DNA of 64,000 bases from Myxococcota bacterium (lineage in GTDB: Bacteria; Myxococcota; XYA12-FULL-58-9; JALHOP01), in assembly GCA_022842935.1 (NCBI GenBank), contig JALHOP010000011.1, forward strand, positions 154,206 to 218,205. Direction: 5' to 3'. Made by a program: the position numbers and the translations under genes. The notes under the pieces were generated by a model that was not told where the DNA came from, made no database searches, and saw nothing but the letters and a program-made list of their open reading frames with translations. Shown piece after piece: positions 30,959 through 40,503 of this stretch (its first letter is position 1; each line of letters begins with the position of its first letter).

Positions 30959-32986
30959 CTACGCGGTCTTGACCCAGGCGCGTAGGACCTCGGCGACGCT
31001 CCAAGCTTGAGCGATGCAGCCGCGCTGCGTGAAGGGGGCTTGCGCGTCGAAGACCTCGCTGATCGAGCCGATGCAGCCCTCGAGCATGTGCGCGTCGAAG
31101 CCGGTAAGGAGCGCGTGTGCGCCGGCGCGGTCGTCCGGGCGAACCTTGAGCCAGGCGTCCACGAAATGGCCGATGAGGAAGGCCCAGACCGTCCCCTGGT
31201 GGTACGCGGCGTCGCGCGAGCGGAGGTCGCCGAAGTACTGCGCACGATAGTCAGGCTCACCCGGCGCGAGGGACCGCAGTCCGAGAGGGGTCAACAAGGA
31301 CTCGCGAACGATCGCGAGCACGGGCGCCCAGCGCTCAGCGACGAGCACAGGATGGGAAAGCGAGACGGCGAAGATCTGGTTGGGGCGCAACGCCGCGTCG
31401 TCACCGCGCTCGCCGTCCACCACGTCGAAGAGACACTGGCGATGCGCGTTCCAGAAGCGTTCGTTGAATGACGAGCGTGCTCGCTCGGCATGCGCGTGAT
31501 ACGTCTGTGCCCGTGCCGTGTCGCCTTCTTCGCCGAGCCAGCGCGACAACAAGATGAGGGCATTGAACCAGAGAGCGTTGATCTCGACGGCCTTGCCGCG
31601 GCGCGGAGTGACGACCCAGTCGTCCACTTTAGCGTCCATCCAGGTGAGCTGATAGCCAGCCTCGCCTTGTACGAGGAGCCCGTCGTTGGGGTCGACATGG
31701 ATGCCGAAGCGTGTGCCGCGCAGATGTGAGTCGGCGATCTCGAGCAATTTGGGCAATACGTAGCGCAATGTGCCGCGATCCTGGGTTGCGCCCACGTAAC
31801 GTTCGACGGCGTGGAAGAACCACAAGCTCGCATCAGCGGTATGGTAGAGGCCGCTCTGCTCACCCTCGGGGAACATGTTCGGAATGAGGCCGTCGCGCAC
31901 GGCGTTGGCGAACATCTTCAAGATCCAGCGCGCTTCGGTGTGGCGCCCGGTCACCAGGGTCAGGCCCTCGAGGCCGATCATCGTGTCCCGGCCCCAGTCA
32001 GTGAACCAGTGATAGCCAGCGATCACCGTGCGCATCTCGTCGCCGCCGGCTCGTGCGCGGGCCGCGTCCTCACTGCGCCCGACAGGAGCGATGATGAACT
32101 GGTCAGCGGCGAGGACGAGCTCCGCGGCTAGCCCCTCGCGTGCTTGAGGCTGCGCGGAGGCGATCATCTGATCGCGGCGCTCGCGCTCGAGGTGCAGCGC
32201 TTGCTCACCCGAGAGAGCCTGCATGGTCGCCCACTCTTCCGTGGACGCGACGAGGCAAGCCGGCCGGTCCGCCCTAAGCTCCAGCGTGAAGTAGCCTGGC
32301 GACCACAAGACACCGACACAGCCGTACCCACGGTCAGCTTCGGCGCGATAGAAGATCTCGCGGGTCGAGCCCCCATCGAGCGTGAGTGTGCCGGCGGGCG
32401 ACTCGGGACGAAGCCGAAGCGGCGGCAAGTGCTGTGGACCACGAATCTCACAGCGATGGTCGGCGTAGGTGACGACGTATTGAGCGCCGAGCGGCGCCCC
32501 GAGCGCCTCGTCATGTCCGCGGAAATGGACTGATGGCCTCACGCTCAGGAGCACAGGCGCATCGCCTTCGACGAGACGGTACATGACATAGACCGTGTTC
32601 TGCTTGTGCGGCAGGACGATACTTCGCTCGATGACCCATTGATCGAACCGCGCCCGCCAGACGGGCAGGCCTTGGTCGAGACGGAACTCCTGCAAATACT
32701 CGAGACCGTGCGCGTCGACCTCGGAACGGCGGCGCTCTTCACCTCCAAAACGTACGCGCTTACCGCCGGGCAGCGCGATGCTCTCGGTCAAGTGGTCGAG
32801 CATCATCGTCCGCCCGAGCGGAGCCGCCATCGCCGCGACGAGCCAGCCGTGGTAACGCCGCGTCGGCACACCGGGTACGCTCCCCGATGCGTAGCCACCA
32901 AGGCCGTTCGTCACCAACCATTCGCGGTCGAGCAGGTCTTCTGCCTTCTTCTCGGGCAGCTCGGCCCACGGCATGCGACGCGTCAT
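30959..32986 (-). CDS. Amylo-alpha-1,6-glucosidase (glycogen debranching enzyme)
   Basis: Predicted to hydrolyse alpha-1,6 branch residues of glycogen or maltodextrin. The 675-residue product opens with REWLVTNGLGGYASG, the hallmark of the family's N-terminal beta domain, followed by TRRYHGWLVA. The C-terminal half is the helical (alpha/alpha)6 catalytic domain with YHWFTDWGRDTMI, GLIPNMFPEG and YHQGTVWAFLIG. ATG at 32986 overlaps the treZ stop (ATGA), so the two are co-translated. It probably trims branched glucans to feed the trehalose pathway of its neighbour. Confidence 0.9.
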   Translation of the reverse strand: MTRRMPWAELPEKKAEDLLDREWLVTNGLGGYASGSVPGVPTRRYHGWLVAAMAAPLGRTMMLDHLTESIALPGGKRVRFGGEERRRSEVDAHGLEYLQEFRLDQGLPVWRARFDQWVIERSIVLPHKQNTVYVMYRLVEGDAPVLLSVRPSVHFRGHDEALGAPLGAQYVVTYADHRCEIRGPQHLPPLRLRPESPAGTLTLDGGSTREIFYRAEADRGYGCVGVLWSPGYFTLELRADRPACLVASTEEWATMQALSGEQALHLERERRDQMIASAQPQAREGLAAELVLAADQFIIAPVGRSEDAARARAGGDEMRTVIAGYHWFTDWGRDTMIGLEGLTLVTGRHTEARWILKMFANAVRDGLIPNMFPEGEQSGLYHTADASLWFFHAVERYVGATQDRGTLRYVLPKLLEIADSHLRGTRFGIHVDPNDGLLVQGEAGYQLTWMDAKVDDWVVTPRRGKAVEINALWFNALILLSRWLGEEGDTARAQTYHAHAERARSSFNERFWNAHRQCLFDVVDGERGDDAALRPNQIFAVSLSHPVLVAERWAPVLAIVRESLLTPLGLRSLAPGEPDYRAQYFGDLRSRDAAYHQGTVWAFLIGHFVDAWLKVRPDDRAGAHALLTGFDAHMLEGCIGSISEVFDAQAPFTQRGCIAQAWSVAEVLRAWVKTA

Positions 32987-34851
32987 GTGGTTTTCCTGGG
33001 CTTTGCCGCCAGGACGACGGCTGACTGGCAAGGTATGCGGATGCCGCGCGCGTCGTCGTCGATGACAGGGGTCCCGAATCCGCCATACTGGACACTCTCG
33101 CTCGACCACAGCGTCTCCCAGCAGAGGTCCTGGTCGATACTGAGGAGCGGCTCCGGCGCCGGCGTTACGTCGAGATCCGCGTCGAGATTGACCACGAGCA
33201 GACGGTCGTCCTCGCGTTGGTCTGCGAAGAACCGCAAGACGAAGCAGTGCGGTGACAAGGGCGCGCCATCGACTTTGCGCGGCTCCTGCGCCCTGAAGAC
33301 GGGCTCGTCACGGCGCAGCCTCAAGAGGTCGCGATGCAGCGCGAGCGTCGTGATGTGCGTCTCGCGCTCTGCCCAATCGATGATCGCGGTTTCATAGGTC
33401 GCCCGCGCGGTCGGGTCGGGCAGATACGCCTGAATCTCAGCGGTCGCAGAGCTCGGGAACTGCGCGTGAAACCGAGCCCGTCCGCGGCGCACAGCCTCGC
33501 GGAGCTCCCCTGTGTGACCTGCGAAGAACGGGAAGCGCGCGGACGCGCCGAACTCTTGGCCCTGAAACAACATGGGCGTGCCGGGCCCGAGCAACAAGTA
33601 CGCAGTCAGAGCTCGCAATCTGCCGGGGCTCGTCAGCTCCGCGAGTCGCTTGCCGAAGGCGAGGTTTGCGACCTGATCGTGATTCTCCAGAAATGTAACG
33701 AAGCGCGCGGGCTCGAGATCGAGGCCAAAGACTCCACGCCGCTTCTTCTGCCAAGCGTAGCGCTGTCCTTGGTACAAATATCCCCACTTCACAGCGGCGA
33801 CGAGCTCCGAAGCGTGGCCCCTGTAGTCGGTGAAATAGGCCTCACGGCGTCCGGTGGCAGCGACGAGCGCGCTGTGATGCATGTCGTCGTTCCAGACGGC
33901 GTCGAGCCCGTGCCCCCCCTGCGCGATCGGCCGGATCAGCGCGGTGTCCTGAGGCTCGTTTTCGGCGACGAGGATGATCGTGCGCGTCCCTGCCGCGTCA
34001 CGCGCCTCCTTGGAGATCACGGTGATGATGTGCTCGTCAGACCGGTCGTGGATGTCTTGCGTCGCGTCGATGCGCAGACCGTCGAGGTGATATTCCTCGA
34101 TCCAGTGGCGAACGTTCGCGCGGACGAGCTCGCGAACCGGGCCGCTGTTTTCCCCGTCATAGTTGATGCTCTGGCCCCAGTCGGTGGCGTGATTGCGCGC
34201 GAGGTAGTCGCGCGAAAAGATCGGCATGTAGTTCCCGTCGGGGCCGAGGTGGTTGTAGACCACGTCGAGAATGACGCCGATCTTGTGCGCATGCGCCGCA
34301 TCGACGAAGCCGCGCAGGTCGTCGGGCTTACCGTAGAGGTGTGTCGGCGCAAACCAGTTGACCCCGTCGTAACCCCAACCATAGTCCCCCGCGAAATCAT
34401 TGAGCGGCATGACTTCGATGCAGGTGACGCCGAGGTCTGCGAGCTCGGGCAGCTTCCGGCGCGCCGAAGCGAAGGACCCCTCGGGCGTGAACGTGCCCAT
34501 GTGCAGCTCGTAGATGACCTGACCCTTCAGCGTGAGCCCCGGCCAGGTTGCGTCGCTCCACGCGAAGCCGCGCCAGTCGATGACGCAGGACGTACCGTGT
34601 GGGCCTTCTGGTTGAAAGCGCGATGCGGGGTCCGGGTAGAGCTTGGTTTCGCCACCCAGCCGATAAGCGTAACGCGTGCCCGCCCCGACGCCACGGACCC
34701 ATGTACTGAAGTAGCCGCCCTCGTCGCGCGTCAAGACCTCGCTTTGCTCGCCATCGATGACCACGGCGACGCGCGCGTGTTCTGGGGCCCAGACGCGAAA
34801 GTGTACGCCGTCACCTACGACCTCGGCACCAACCGGCAAGCGTCTTTGCAT
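32983..34851 (-). CDS. treZ: Malto-oligosyltrehalose trehalohydrolase
   Basis: TreZ releases trehalose from the maltooligosyl-trehalose made by TreY. ATG at 34851 is used; an upstream ATG would overlap the divergent thioesterase start. The 622 residues include an N-terminal carbohydrate-binding/early-set domain (GVHFRVWAPEHARVAVVIDG) and a GH13 barrel with GYDGVNWFAPTHLYG, DVVYNHLGPDGNY, GLRIDATQDIHD, the acid AENEPQD and FLENHDQVANLA. TreY is not in this window. It is the first gene of a two- or three-gene operon with the debranching enzyme. Confidence 0.9.
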   Translation of the reverse strand: MQRRLPVGAEVVGDGVHFRVWAPEHARVAVVIDGEQSEVLTRDEGGYFSTWVRGVGAGTRYAYRLGGETKLYPDPASRFQPEGPHGTSCVIDWRGFAWSDATWPGLTLKGQVIYELHMGTFTPEGSFASARRKLPELADLGVTCIEVMPLNDFAGDYGWGYDGVNWFAPTHLYGKPDDLRGFVDAAHAHKIGVILDVVYNHLGPDGNYMPIFSRDYLARNHATDWGQSINYDGENSGPVRELVRANVRHWIEEYHLDGLRIDATQDIHDRSDEHIITVISKEARDAAGTRTIILVAENEPQDTALIRPIAQGGHGLDAVWNDDMHHSALVAATGRREAYFTDYRGHASELVAAVKWGYLYQGQRYAWQKKRRGVFGLDLEPARFVTFLENHDQVANLAFGKRLAELTSPGRLRALTAYLLLGPGTPMLFQGQEFGASARFPFFAGHTGELREAVRRGRARFHAQFPSSATAEIQAYLPDPTARATYETAIIDWAERETHITTLALHRDLLRLRRDEPVFRAQEPRKVDGAPLSPHCFVLRFFADQREDDRLLVVNLDADLDVTPAPEPLLSIDQDLCWETLWSSESVQYGGFGTPVIDDDARGIRIPCQSAVVLAAKPRKTT

Positions 34852-34879
34852 GAGGCAGCGAATGTAATCATATGGCGCC

Positions 34880-35740
34880 ATGTCGAAAGTGCTGGATGAC
34901 CTGGTGAAGCTGTTGGCGCTCGAGCGCATCGAAGAAAATCTCTACCGAGGCCAGAGCCAGGACCTCGGCTGGGGCACCGTCTTCGGCGGGCAGGTTCTCG
35001 GCCAAGCCTTGTCGGCGGCGGTGCACACGACACCATCGGACCGCCACGTCCACTCGCTGCACGCGTACTTTCTGCGTCCCGGCAATGTGTCGATGCCGAT
35101 CGTTTACGATGTCGACCGCATTCGTGACGGGAGCTCGTTCACCACGCGCCGTGTCGTGGCCATTCAAGCGGGGCGGCCGATCTTCAATCTCTCGGCGTCG
35201 TTCCAGCTCGACGAACCCGGTCTCGAACATCAGGACGAGATGCCCGAAGCCCCTCCACCAGAGTCGTGTCCGACCGAACAGGAGCGCTACGCGAAGTTCG
35301 CGCATCGGCTACCGCCGCCTCTGAGAGAGCGGGCAGTCGCCGAACGTCCCTTCGAGCTACGCACGACCGACCCCGAGGACGATCCGTTTTCACCCGCGCC
35401 CCGTCCGCCAAAGCGTATGATTTGGCTCAAGGCGACGGCGCGCCTTCCCGATGATCCAGCACTGCATCGCTATCTCTTGGCCTACGTCTCGGACTTCTCG
35501 TTCGTGACCGCGTCACTCATCCCGCACGGCATCACGTGGATCTCACCGGGCTTTCAGCTCGCGTCCATCGACCACGTCATGTGGTTCCATCGACCTTTCC
35601 GGGTCGACGAGTGGCTACTGCATGTCGTCGAGAGCCCCTCGGCCTCTGGGTCGCGTGGCCTCGTGCGCGGGCGCGTCTTTTCACGCGATGGAACTCTCGT
35701 GGCCTCGACGGCGCAGGAGGGTTTGGTTCGTCGACGTTAG
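34880..35740 (+). CDS. tesB: Acyl-CoA thioesterase II (TesB family)
   Basis: Hydrolyses medium/long-chain acyl-CoA to free acid and CoA. The 286 residues match TesB length and show two hot-dog halves: RGQSQDLGWGTVFGGQVLGQAL and VHSLHAYFLRPG in the first, then the second-half FVTASLIPHG and ASIDHVMWFHRPFRVDEWLL. ATG at 34880 is 28 bp from the divergent treZ start, so promoters overlap. It converges with creD. Confidence 0.93.
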   Translation: MSKVLDDLVKLLALERIEENLYRGQSQDLGWGTVFGGQVLGQALSAAVHTTPSDRHVHSLHAYFLRPGNVSMPIVYDVDRIRDGSSFTTRRVVAIQAGRPIFNLSASFQLDEPGLEHQDEMPEAPPPESCPTEQERYAKFAHRLPPPLRERAVAERPFELRTTDPEDDPFSPAPRPPKRMIWLKATARLPDDPALHRYLLAYVSDFSFVTASLIPHGITWISPGFQLASIDHVMWFHRPFRVDEWLLHVVESPSASGSRGLVRGRVFSRDGTLVASTAQEGLVRRR

Positions 35741-35779
35741 GTTGCCGAACGTATCCTGTCCCCTTGCGCCGCCCGTGCG

Positions 35780-37105
35780 TCACTGGCTGACCGGTGTGGC
35801 CGTCGCCGGTGTTGCCACGGGCTTGGCGCTCAATGCGTACCAGTCGATCTTGCGCGTCACGAACATGATCGTCGCGAGCACCACGAAGAGCATGGTTGCG
35901 CCCGCGAGCAGCGCGAACGACTCGGCGCTCATGATGACATAGAGGATGCCGTAAGTGGCCGCGAGCTCGACGCTGACCAGCGCCGCGCGCTTCTTCGCGT
36001 GCAGTACCGCGCTGGTGTAGGCACCGACCAACGCCGTCGTCGCCGTTGCCGCTATTGCGTACGCAACGGTGAATCCGGTGTGTTCGCTTGTCGAGAGAAG
36101 TAGCAGATAGAAGAGCACCAGCGCACAGCCGACGAAGACGTATTGCACGGGGTGAACGCGTAGCTTCGCCGTAAGCTCGAACAGGATGAACACGGCGAAG
36201 GTGAGCAAGATGACGAGCGACGCGTATTTCACGCTCCGCTCGACTTGGGTGTAGTGGTCCACGGGGTCGACCAAGCGCACCCCAGCGGTCGGGACCATGA
36301 GCACCGGCGTTGGCAAACTCGTGCCGATCGAGAGCTCTGGCAGCTTCGATCCAGCATTGTCCCAGGCGGCCTCGAAGCCCGCCGGCCCGACACTCCGGCG
36401 CGTCGGTAGAACGTCACCAACGAAGCTCGGACCCGGCCACGGTGAGTGCATGGTGATCTTTCCCTTGGGTGCGGTCGGCGCCACCTCGAGGCGGCTTATC
36501 CCTTGCGCCGCGAGCTTCCAGTTCAGCTCGATGCGCTTGCCTGCGGTGAGGCCGCTGGCGTCGACGCGAGCGACCACCGCGCTGCTTTTCTCACGGACGA
36601 CGTCGTCGACGCTGGCGGTGAGGGCTACCCCGTTCCAGATGAGACCGTTGCTCGAGGGCGCCGAGCCAAGCGTGAAGAGCATCACGAGCTCGCCGCGCGC
36701 GAGGTCGAGCTCGCTTTGCTCGCCAAGCGCCGCGAGCCGTGCACCGTCGAACACCGACTGAACGACAAGCTCTCCGCGATAGGTGGGGACCGTGAAGATG
36801 CCGCGATGCCGACTCTCGACCGGAAGGTTCACATCGATGCGCGTCTCGGCCGGGAGAATGTAGGCGAGCTGATTCGAATTGATGCGCGGCACCACGAGGT
36901 ACGGCCCGCGTGCCTCCACTTCGGGTCCCCATTGCGTCCCCATCTCGGCGGTGACGCTGGCTGAGCGCTCCATGCGCTCCTCGACCAGGTCACGGATGCT
37001 CTCCACCGGCCACAGGAGCAACATGCCGATGATGGCGATGCCGATGAGCTTGGCGAAGAACCCTGCGCCCTTGATGTGTGCTGCGACGTTCACGATGGCC
37101 TCCAT
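35780..37105 (-). CDS. creD: Inner membrane protein CreD family
   Basis: Cell-envelope integrity protein of the CreD family. ATG at 37105 gives 441 residues; the longer frame runs into unrelated upstream sequence. There is one N-terminal transmembrane helix (FAKLIGIAIIGMLLLWPV), a large periplasmic beta domain (RGPYLVVPRI, then PSFVGDVLPTRRSVGPAGFE, typical CreD text), and about five C-terminal membrane helices starting near YASLVILLTFAVFILFEL. In E. coli creD is under CreBC; no such regulator is adjacent here. It is divergent from the amine oxidase. Confidence 0.9.
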   Translation of the reverse strand: MEAIVNVAAHIKGAGFFAKLIGIAIIGMLLLWPVESIRDLVEERMERSASVTAEMGTQWGPEVEARGPYLVVPRINSNQLAYILPAETRIDVNLPVESRHRGIFTVPTYRGELVVQSVFDGARLAALGEQSELDLARGELVMLFTLGSAPSSNGLIWNGVALTASVDDVVREKSSAVVARVDASGLTAGKRIELNWKLAAQGISRLEVAPTAPKGKITMHSPWPGPSFVGDVLPTRRSVGPAGFEAAWDNAGSKLPELSIGTSLPTPVLMVPTAGVRLVDPVDHYTQVERSVKYASLVILLTFAVFILFELTAKLRVHPVQYVFVGCALVLFYLLLLSTSEHTGFTVAYAIAATATTALVGAYTSAVLHAKKRAALVSVELAATYGILYVIMSAESFALLAGATMLFVVLATIMFVTRKIDWYALSAKPVATPATATPVSQ

Positions 37106-37277
37106 GTGAAGGACTTTCGCATCGCGTCGTGCAACCCCGATTGCCGAGGCGTGGAGGGGCTGCGGAAAGATCGTGCAAAACCCGCGCAGCCGGTAGTCCT
37201 GCGCCATGGGACGACGCATCAAAGTGCCAGACCGGCACACAACCGTGCGCGGTCGCGACCGATATCGACTCGCCCTC

Positions 37278-38711
37278 ATGCAGGTCTCCAGGCGACAGCT
37301 TCTCAACGGCGCGGCATGCGTCGCTATTTCTGCGTCGCCCAAGGTCGCGCTCGCCTTGCAGCCCGACCGCGTCGTCGCGGCCCCGGCTCGCGTGCCGGCC
37401 CGCGGCGCGGCGAAGCGCCATGCCGATGTCATCGTCATCGGCGCTGGGGTCTCTGGCCTCAAAACAGCGCGCGAGCTCATGGCACGCGGGCATAGCGTCA
37501 TCGTTCTCGAGGCTCGCGATCGCACGGGCGGTCGGCTTCACACTGTCCGCTTAGGCGGTCGCAGCGTCGAGCGAGGCGCCGGCTGGATCCACGGGATCAC
37601 CGGCAACCCTGTCGCCGTTTTCGCGCGCAGCAAGGGCCAGCCAACGATCGTGACCGATTGGGATGACGTCGCACTCCACGGCCCTGACGGCAGCGTCTAC
37701 GCGAAAGCGGACTATCGTATCGCGTCCGAGCGTGTCGACGCGCACATCGACGCAATCCTGGCGACGCCGAGCGCTCCTGACGCCACTCTTGGACCCGTCT
37801 TGAGCGCCGCTCTCGACGCCGACGTCCGCGCGGGCAAACTCACGACGCGGCAGCGCCAGGTCGCCGACTGGTACATCGAGGCCTCCCTCAAGAGCGACTT
37901 CGCCGAAGAGCTCGACCGTATCGGCATTCGCTCGTACGGCAGCTACAAGTCGCTGCCTGGCGATGACGTCACCTTGCCGCGCGGCTATTCGGCGATCGTC
38001 GATGAGCTCGGCAAGGGGGTCGACGTGCGGTTGTTGCAGCGTGTGCGTGCCGTGGACTATCGCGGCAGCGATGTGGTGGTCACCACGGACAACGGCAAGC
38101 TCACCGCAGCAAGCGTCGTCGTCACGACACCTCTGGGTGTGCTCAAGCACGGCACGATAGCCTTCGAGCCGGCGCTCCCAGCGGCCAAGACCGCCGCCAT
38201 GCAGCGCCTCGGCGTTGGCTTACTCAATCGCGTGACCTTGTGTTTCGACCAGCCGTTCTGGCCCGACAAGGCCATCATCGGTGTGGAGCGTGACGACCAG
38301 CGCTGGTTCTTCGTCAACGCCACGAAGACGAGCGGTAAGCCGACCCTCGTCGCCCTCGTGGCCGGCGACCAGGCGCGTGCACTCGAGGAGCTTACCGACG
38401 AAGCTGCCGTCGAACGCGCCCTTGTTGCCCTGCGCGGCGCCTACGGTGAGCGCGTCACGGCGCCTCGTGCGACGCTCATCACCCGCTGGGGCAGCGACGA
38501 GTTTTCACGCGGTTCTTATTCGGCGGACACGGCGCACGTCCGCCCCGGCGACCGCAATGCGTTTGCCGCTCCCGTGTCTGAGCGCGTCTTCTTCGCGGGT
38601 GAGGCAACCCACGACGGCTTCCACGGTACCGTGCACGGCGCTTACGAATCCGGAGCACGAGTCGCGCGCGAGGTGTCGTGCGCGCTCGCCCGGACTCGGC
38701 GAGCGGTCTAG
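37278..38711 (+). CDS. FAD-dependent amine oxidase, probable Tat substrate
   Basis: Flavin monoamine oxidase family enzyme of 477 residues. ATG at 37278 opens on a twin-arginine signal (SRRQLLNGAACVAISA), suggesting export in folded, FAD-loaded form; an upstream ATG at 37206 would mask the signal. The Rossmann motif VIVIGAGVSGLKTARELMARG, the EARDRTGGR segment and the C-terminal FAD motif FFAGEATHDGFHGTVHGA are all present. The substrate (polyamine, aromatic amine or other) is not evident. Its stop is shared with the convergent gene through the palindrome CTAG. Confidence 0.9.
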   Translation: MQVSRRQLLNGAACVAISASPKVALALQPDRVVAAPARVPARGAAKRHADVIVIGAGVSGLKTARELMARGHSVIVLEARDRTGGRLHTVRLGGRSVERGAGWIHGITGNPVAVFARSKGQPTIVTDWDDVALHGPDGSVYAKADYRIASERVDAHIDAILATPSAPDATLGPVLSAALDADVRAGKLTTRQRQVADWYIEASLKSDFAEELDRIGIRSYGSYKSLPGDDVTLPRGYSAIVDELGKGVDVRLLQRVRAVDYRGSDVVVTTDNGKLTAASVVVTTPLGVLKHGTIAFEPALPAAKTAAMQRLGVGLLNRVTLCFDQPFWPDKAIIGVERDDQRWFFVNATKTSGKPTLVALVAGDQARALEELTDEAAVERALVALRGAYGERVTAPRATLITRWGSDEFSRGSYSADTAHVRPGDRNAFAAPVSERVFFAGEATHDGFHGTVHGAYESGARVAREVSCALARTRRAV

Positions 38712-39061
38712 TTGTCGCCCGAGATCTCGTTGAGCATCGGGGTCAACATCACGGGCTCACCGGCCTTGTCCATCTTCTCGGCGGTCGACTTGCGGGAGCG
38801 ATAGCGCCATTGCTGGTAGTGCGCGCTGCATAGCCCACGCGCCACGGCCGAGCGGCCACACACGGCGCAGGCACGCTTGGCGGGCGCTTGCTTGGGGCCC
38901 GAGCTTTCAGGCGAGAGCTGGTCGAGGCGGCGCTCGATGCGGCCAAGACGCTTCTCGAGCTCGGCTACGGACTGATCGAGCGCTGCTGCGATCTCGATAC
39001 GCAGATCGTCGACGAGCGATTCGAAGAGCGCACCGTAGTTCGTGGTCTTACGTGGTGGCAT
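38708..39061 (-). CDS. Small coiled-coil protein with Cys/His zinc-finger-like motif
   Basis: A 117-residue protein. Its N-terminal ~55 residues form a charged coiled coil (SLVDDLRIEIAAALDQSVAE). The central CAVCGRSAVARGLCSAHYQQW has Cys-x2-Cys and Cys-x2-His spacing suitable for zinc binding. The C-terminus is basic, then polar. Likely binds nucleic acid or protein; the function is unknown. It lies downstream of the atp operon on the same strand, after the putative terminator. Confidence 0.7.
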   Translation of the reverse strand: MPPRKTTNYGALFESLVDDLRIEIAAALDQSVAELEKRLGRIERRLDQLSPESSGPKQAPAKRACAVCGRSAVARGLCSAHYQQWRYRSRKSTAEKMDKAGEPVMLTPMLNEISGDN

Positions 39062-39138
39062 TGGGCTCGCTCCTAGGCGGTGAAGTGTGCCCGACTCGGC
39101 TTCGCAACCTCACGACCGAATGCCGCGAGCTTTGCGAA

Positions 39139-39170
39139 GGGGCTCAGAATCGCAAACGACTCCGAGCCCC
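39139..39170 (-). terminator. Hairpin after atpE
   Basis: An inverted repeat of 14 bp with two mismatches (39139-39152 with 39157-39170) and a CAAA loop begins 13 bases past the atpE stop on the minus strand. The outer 7 bp are perfect. The T-rich tail is short. Confidence 0.6.
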
Positions 39171-39182
39171 ATGCGCAAAATT

Positions 39183-39503
39183 CTAGAACTTCTGCAAGAG
39201 CAACAGCATGAGAACCCACGTAAAGAGTACGAGGGACTCGATGAACGCGAGACCAAGGATCATCGGCACGAAGACCTTGTCCGAGGCGTTCGGGTTACGC
39301 GAGATGCCTTCGAGAGCCGCCGACGAGGCGCGGCCCTGACCGAGCGCGCCGCCCAGCGCCGCAGCACCGATACCGAAGGCCACCGCGAGGGCCATGAAGC
39401 CGACGTTGTCGCCGTAAGCCTGCGCGCCCGTCTGAGCGAACGCCGAGACCGAAACCATCATCACCGCCGCGAAAGCCGCGAGCGCCGAAAACAACTTGTT
39501 CAT
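39183..39503 (-). CDS. atpE: ATP synthase F0 subunit c, with N-terminal signal-like extension
   Basis: Rotor-ring subunit of the F-type ATP synthase. ATG at 39503 gives 106 residues, about 25-30 longer than a typical subunit c. The extra N-terminus (KLFSALAAFAAVMMVSVSAF then AQ) looks like a cleavable signal peptide. The two membrane helices follow: helix 1 with the Gly-rich GIGAAALGGALGQG, the polar loop RNP, and helix 2 with the ion-binding carboxylate in GLAFIESLVLF. It is the last gene of a short operon; the remaining atp genes are not in the window. Confidence 0.93.
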   Translation of the reverse strand: MNKLFSALAAFAAVMMVSVSAFAQTGAQAYGDNVGFMALAVAFGIGAAALGGALGQGRASSAALEGISRNPNASDKVFVPMILGLAFIESLVLFTWVLMLLLLQKF

Positions 39504-39669
39504 TTTCTTTCTCAACCTTGATGCCCGCACCGTGTCCGCGTTTGGCGTTCTCTTCTCTCTCTCCCACCCATCGCCATTGCCGCGCGCAAACTGATGCGTG
39601 CCTTTGTGATCGCGCTCCCACATGGAACGCGAAACCTCGACTCTAGAAGCGACCAGGAACCCTCTCGGC

Positions 39670-40497
39670 TCAGACCGCCGGCGCTGCGCGACCCTCATTC
39701 TCGGGGTGATGCGCGTGCGCATGGTCGTCGCCGTGATGCGCTTCCTGCACCGCAAGGCCGATGTAGATCATCGACAGCAAGCAGAAGACGAGCGTCTGGA
39801 TGCTGCAGACCATGAGGCCCAGCACCATGAAGGGCAGCGGCACGAGGATCGGCACGAGCCCCAAGAACGCCGTCAAGACCGCGTGGTCACCCATCATGTT
39901 GGCGGCAAGACGAACACCGAGCGAGAAGGGGCGCGCCACATGTGAGACGAGCTCGATCGGGAACATGAGCGGCGCGAGAAACCACCCCCACCACATGCCG
40001 GTTGGGTTCGCCATGTGCGCGATGTGGGCCATGCCGTTCACGCGCAGGCCGTGGAAGTTGTAGTAGAGAAACACGAAGATCGAGCAAGCGAAGGTCGTGT
40101 TCCAGTTGTCCGTCGGAGACGACATACCCGGGAACAGACCAATCACGTTCGACGTGAAGATGAAGAGCGCGAGCATCGAGATGACCGGAAAGTAGCGGCG
40201 CGCCTCTTTGCCGATGATCGTCTGCATCTGGCCGTAGAGGGCCTCGAGCGCCATCTCGATGAGGTTGCGAATGCTGATGCGCGGTTCGGGGACGATACCG
40301 CCGTCTTTGGCCTTCTTGATGTCGCCCCGCGTCGTCATGCCGAGCCACAACACGATGATGGCGACCACCAGGGCCGCCGCGACATGCTGGAAGGCGGCGG
40401 CGTTGCCGAAGAGCACGCCCTTCTGCTGCGTCTGTAGGTAGTGCTGGATCTGCGCGAAGCCGGGGAGGAAATTGAGCCAGGTAGAGCCGTGTTCCAT
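39670..40497 (-). CDS. atpB: ATP synthase F0 subunit a
   Basis: Stator subunit that forms the proton half-channels beside the c-ring. The 275-residue protein has five or six membrane helices, the essential arginine in RPFSLGVRLAANM, and the conserved FTSNVIGLFPG and SNxxGLxP-type region. The C-terminal tail is His/Asp/Glu-rich (AHHGDDHAHAHHPENEG), an extension beyond the family core that might bind metal. The subunit c gene lies 166 bp downstream on the same strand. Confidence 0.95.
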   Translation of the reverse strand: MEHGSTWLNFLPGFAQIQHYLQTQQKGVLFGNAAAFQHVAAALVVAIIVLWLGMTTRGDIKKAKDGGIVPEPRISIRNLIEMALEALYGQMQTIIGKEARRYFPVISMLALFIFTSNVIGLFPGMSSPTDNWNTTFACSIFVFLYYNFHGLRVNGMAHIAHMANPTGMWWGWFLAPLMFPIELVSHVARPFSLGVRLAANMMGDHAVLTAFLGLVPILVPLPFMVLGLMVCSIQTLVFCLLSMIYIGLAVQEAHHGDDHAHAHHPENEGRAAPAV

Positions 40498-40503
40498 TGG
40501 AGC

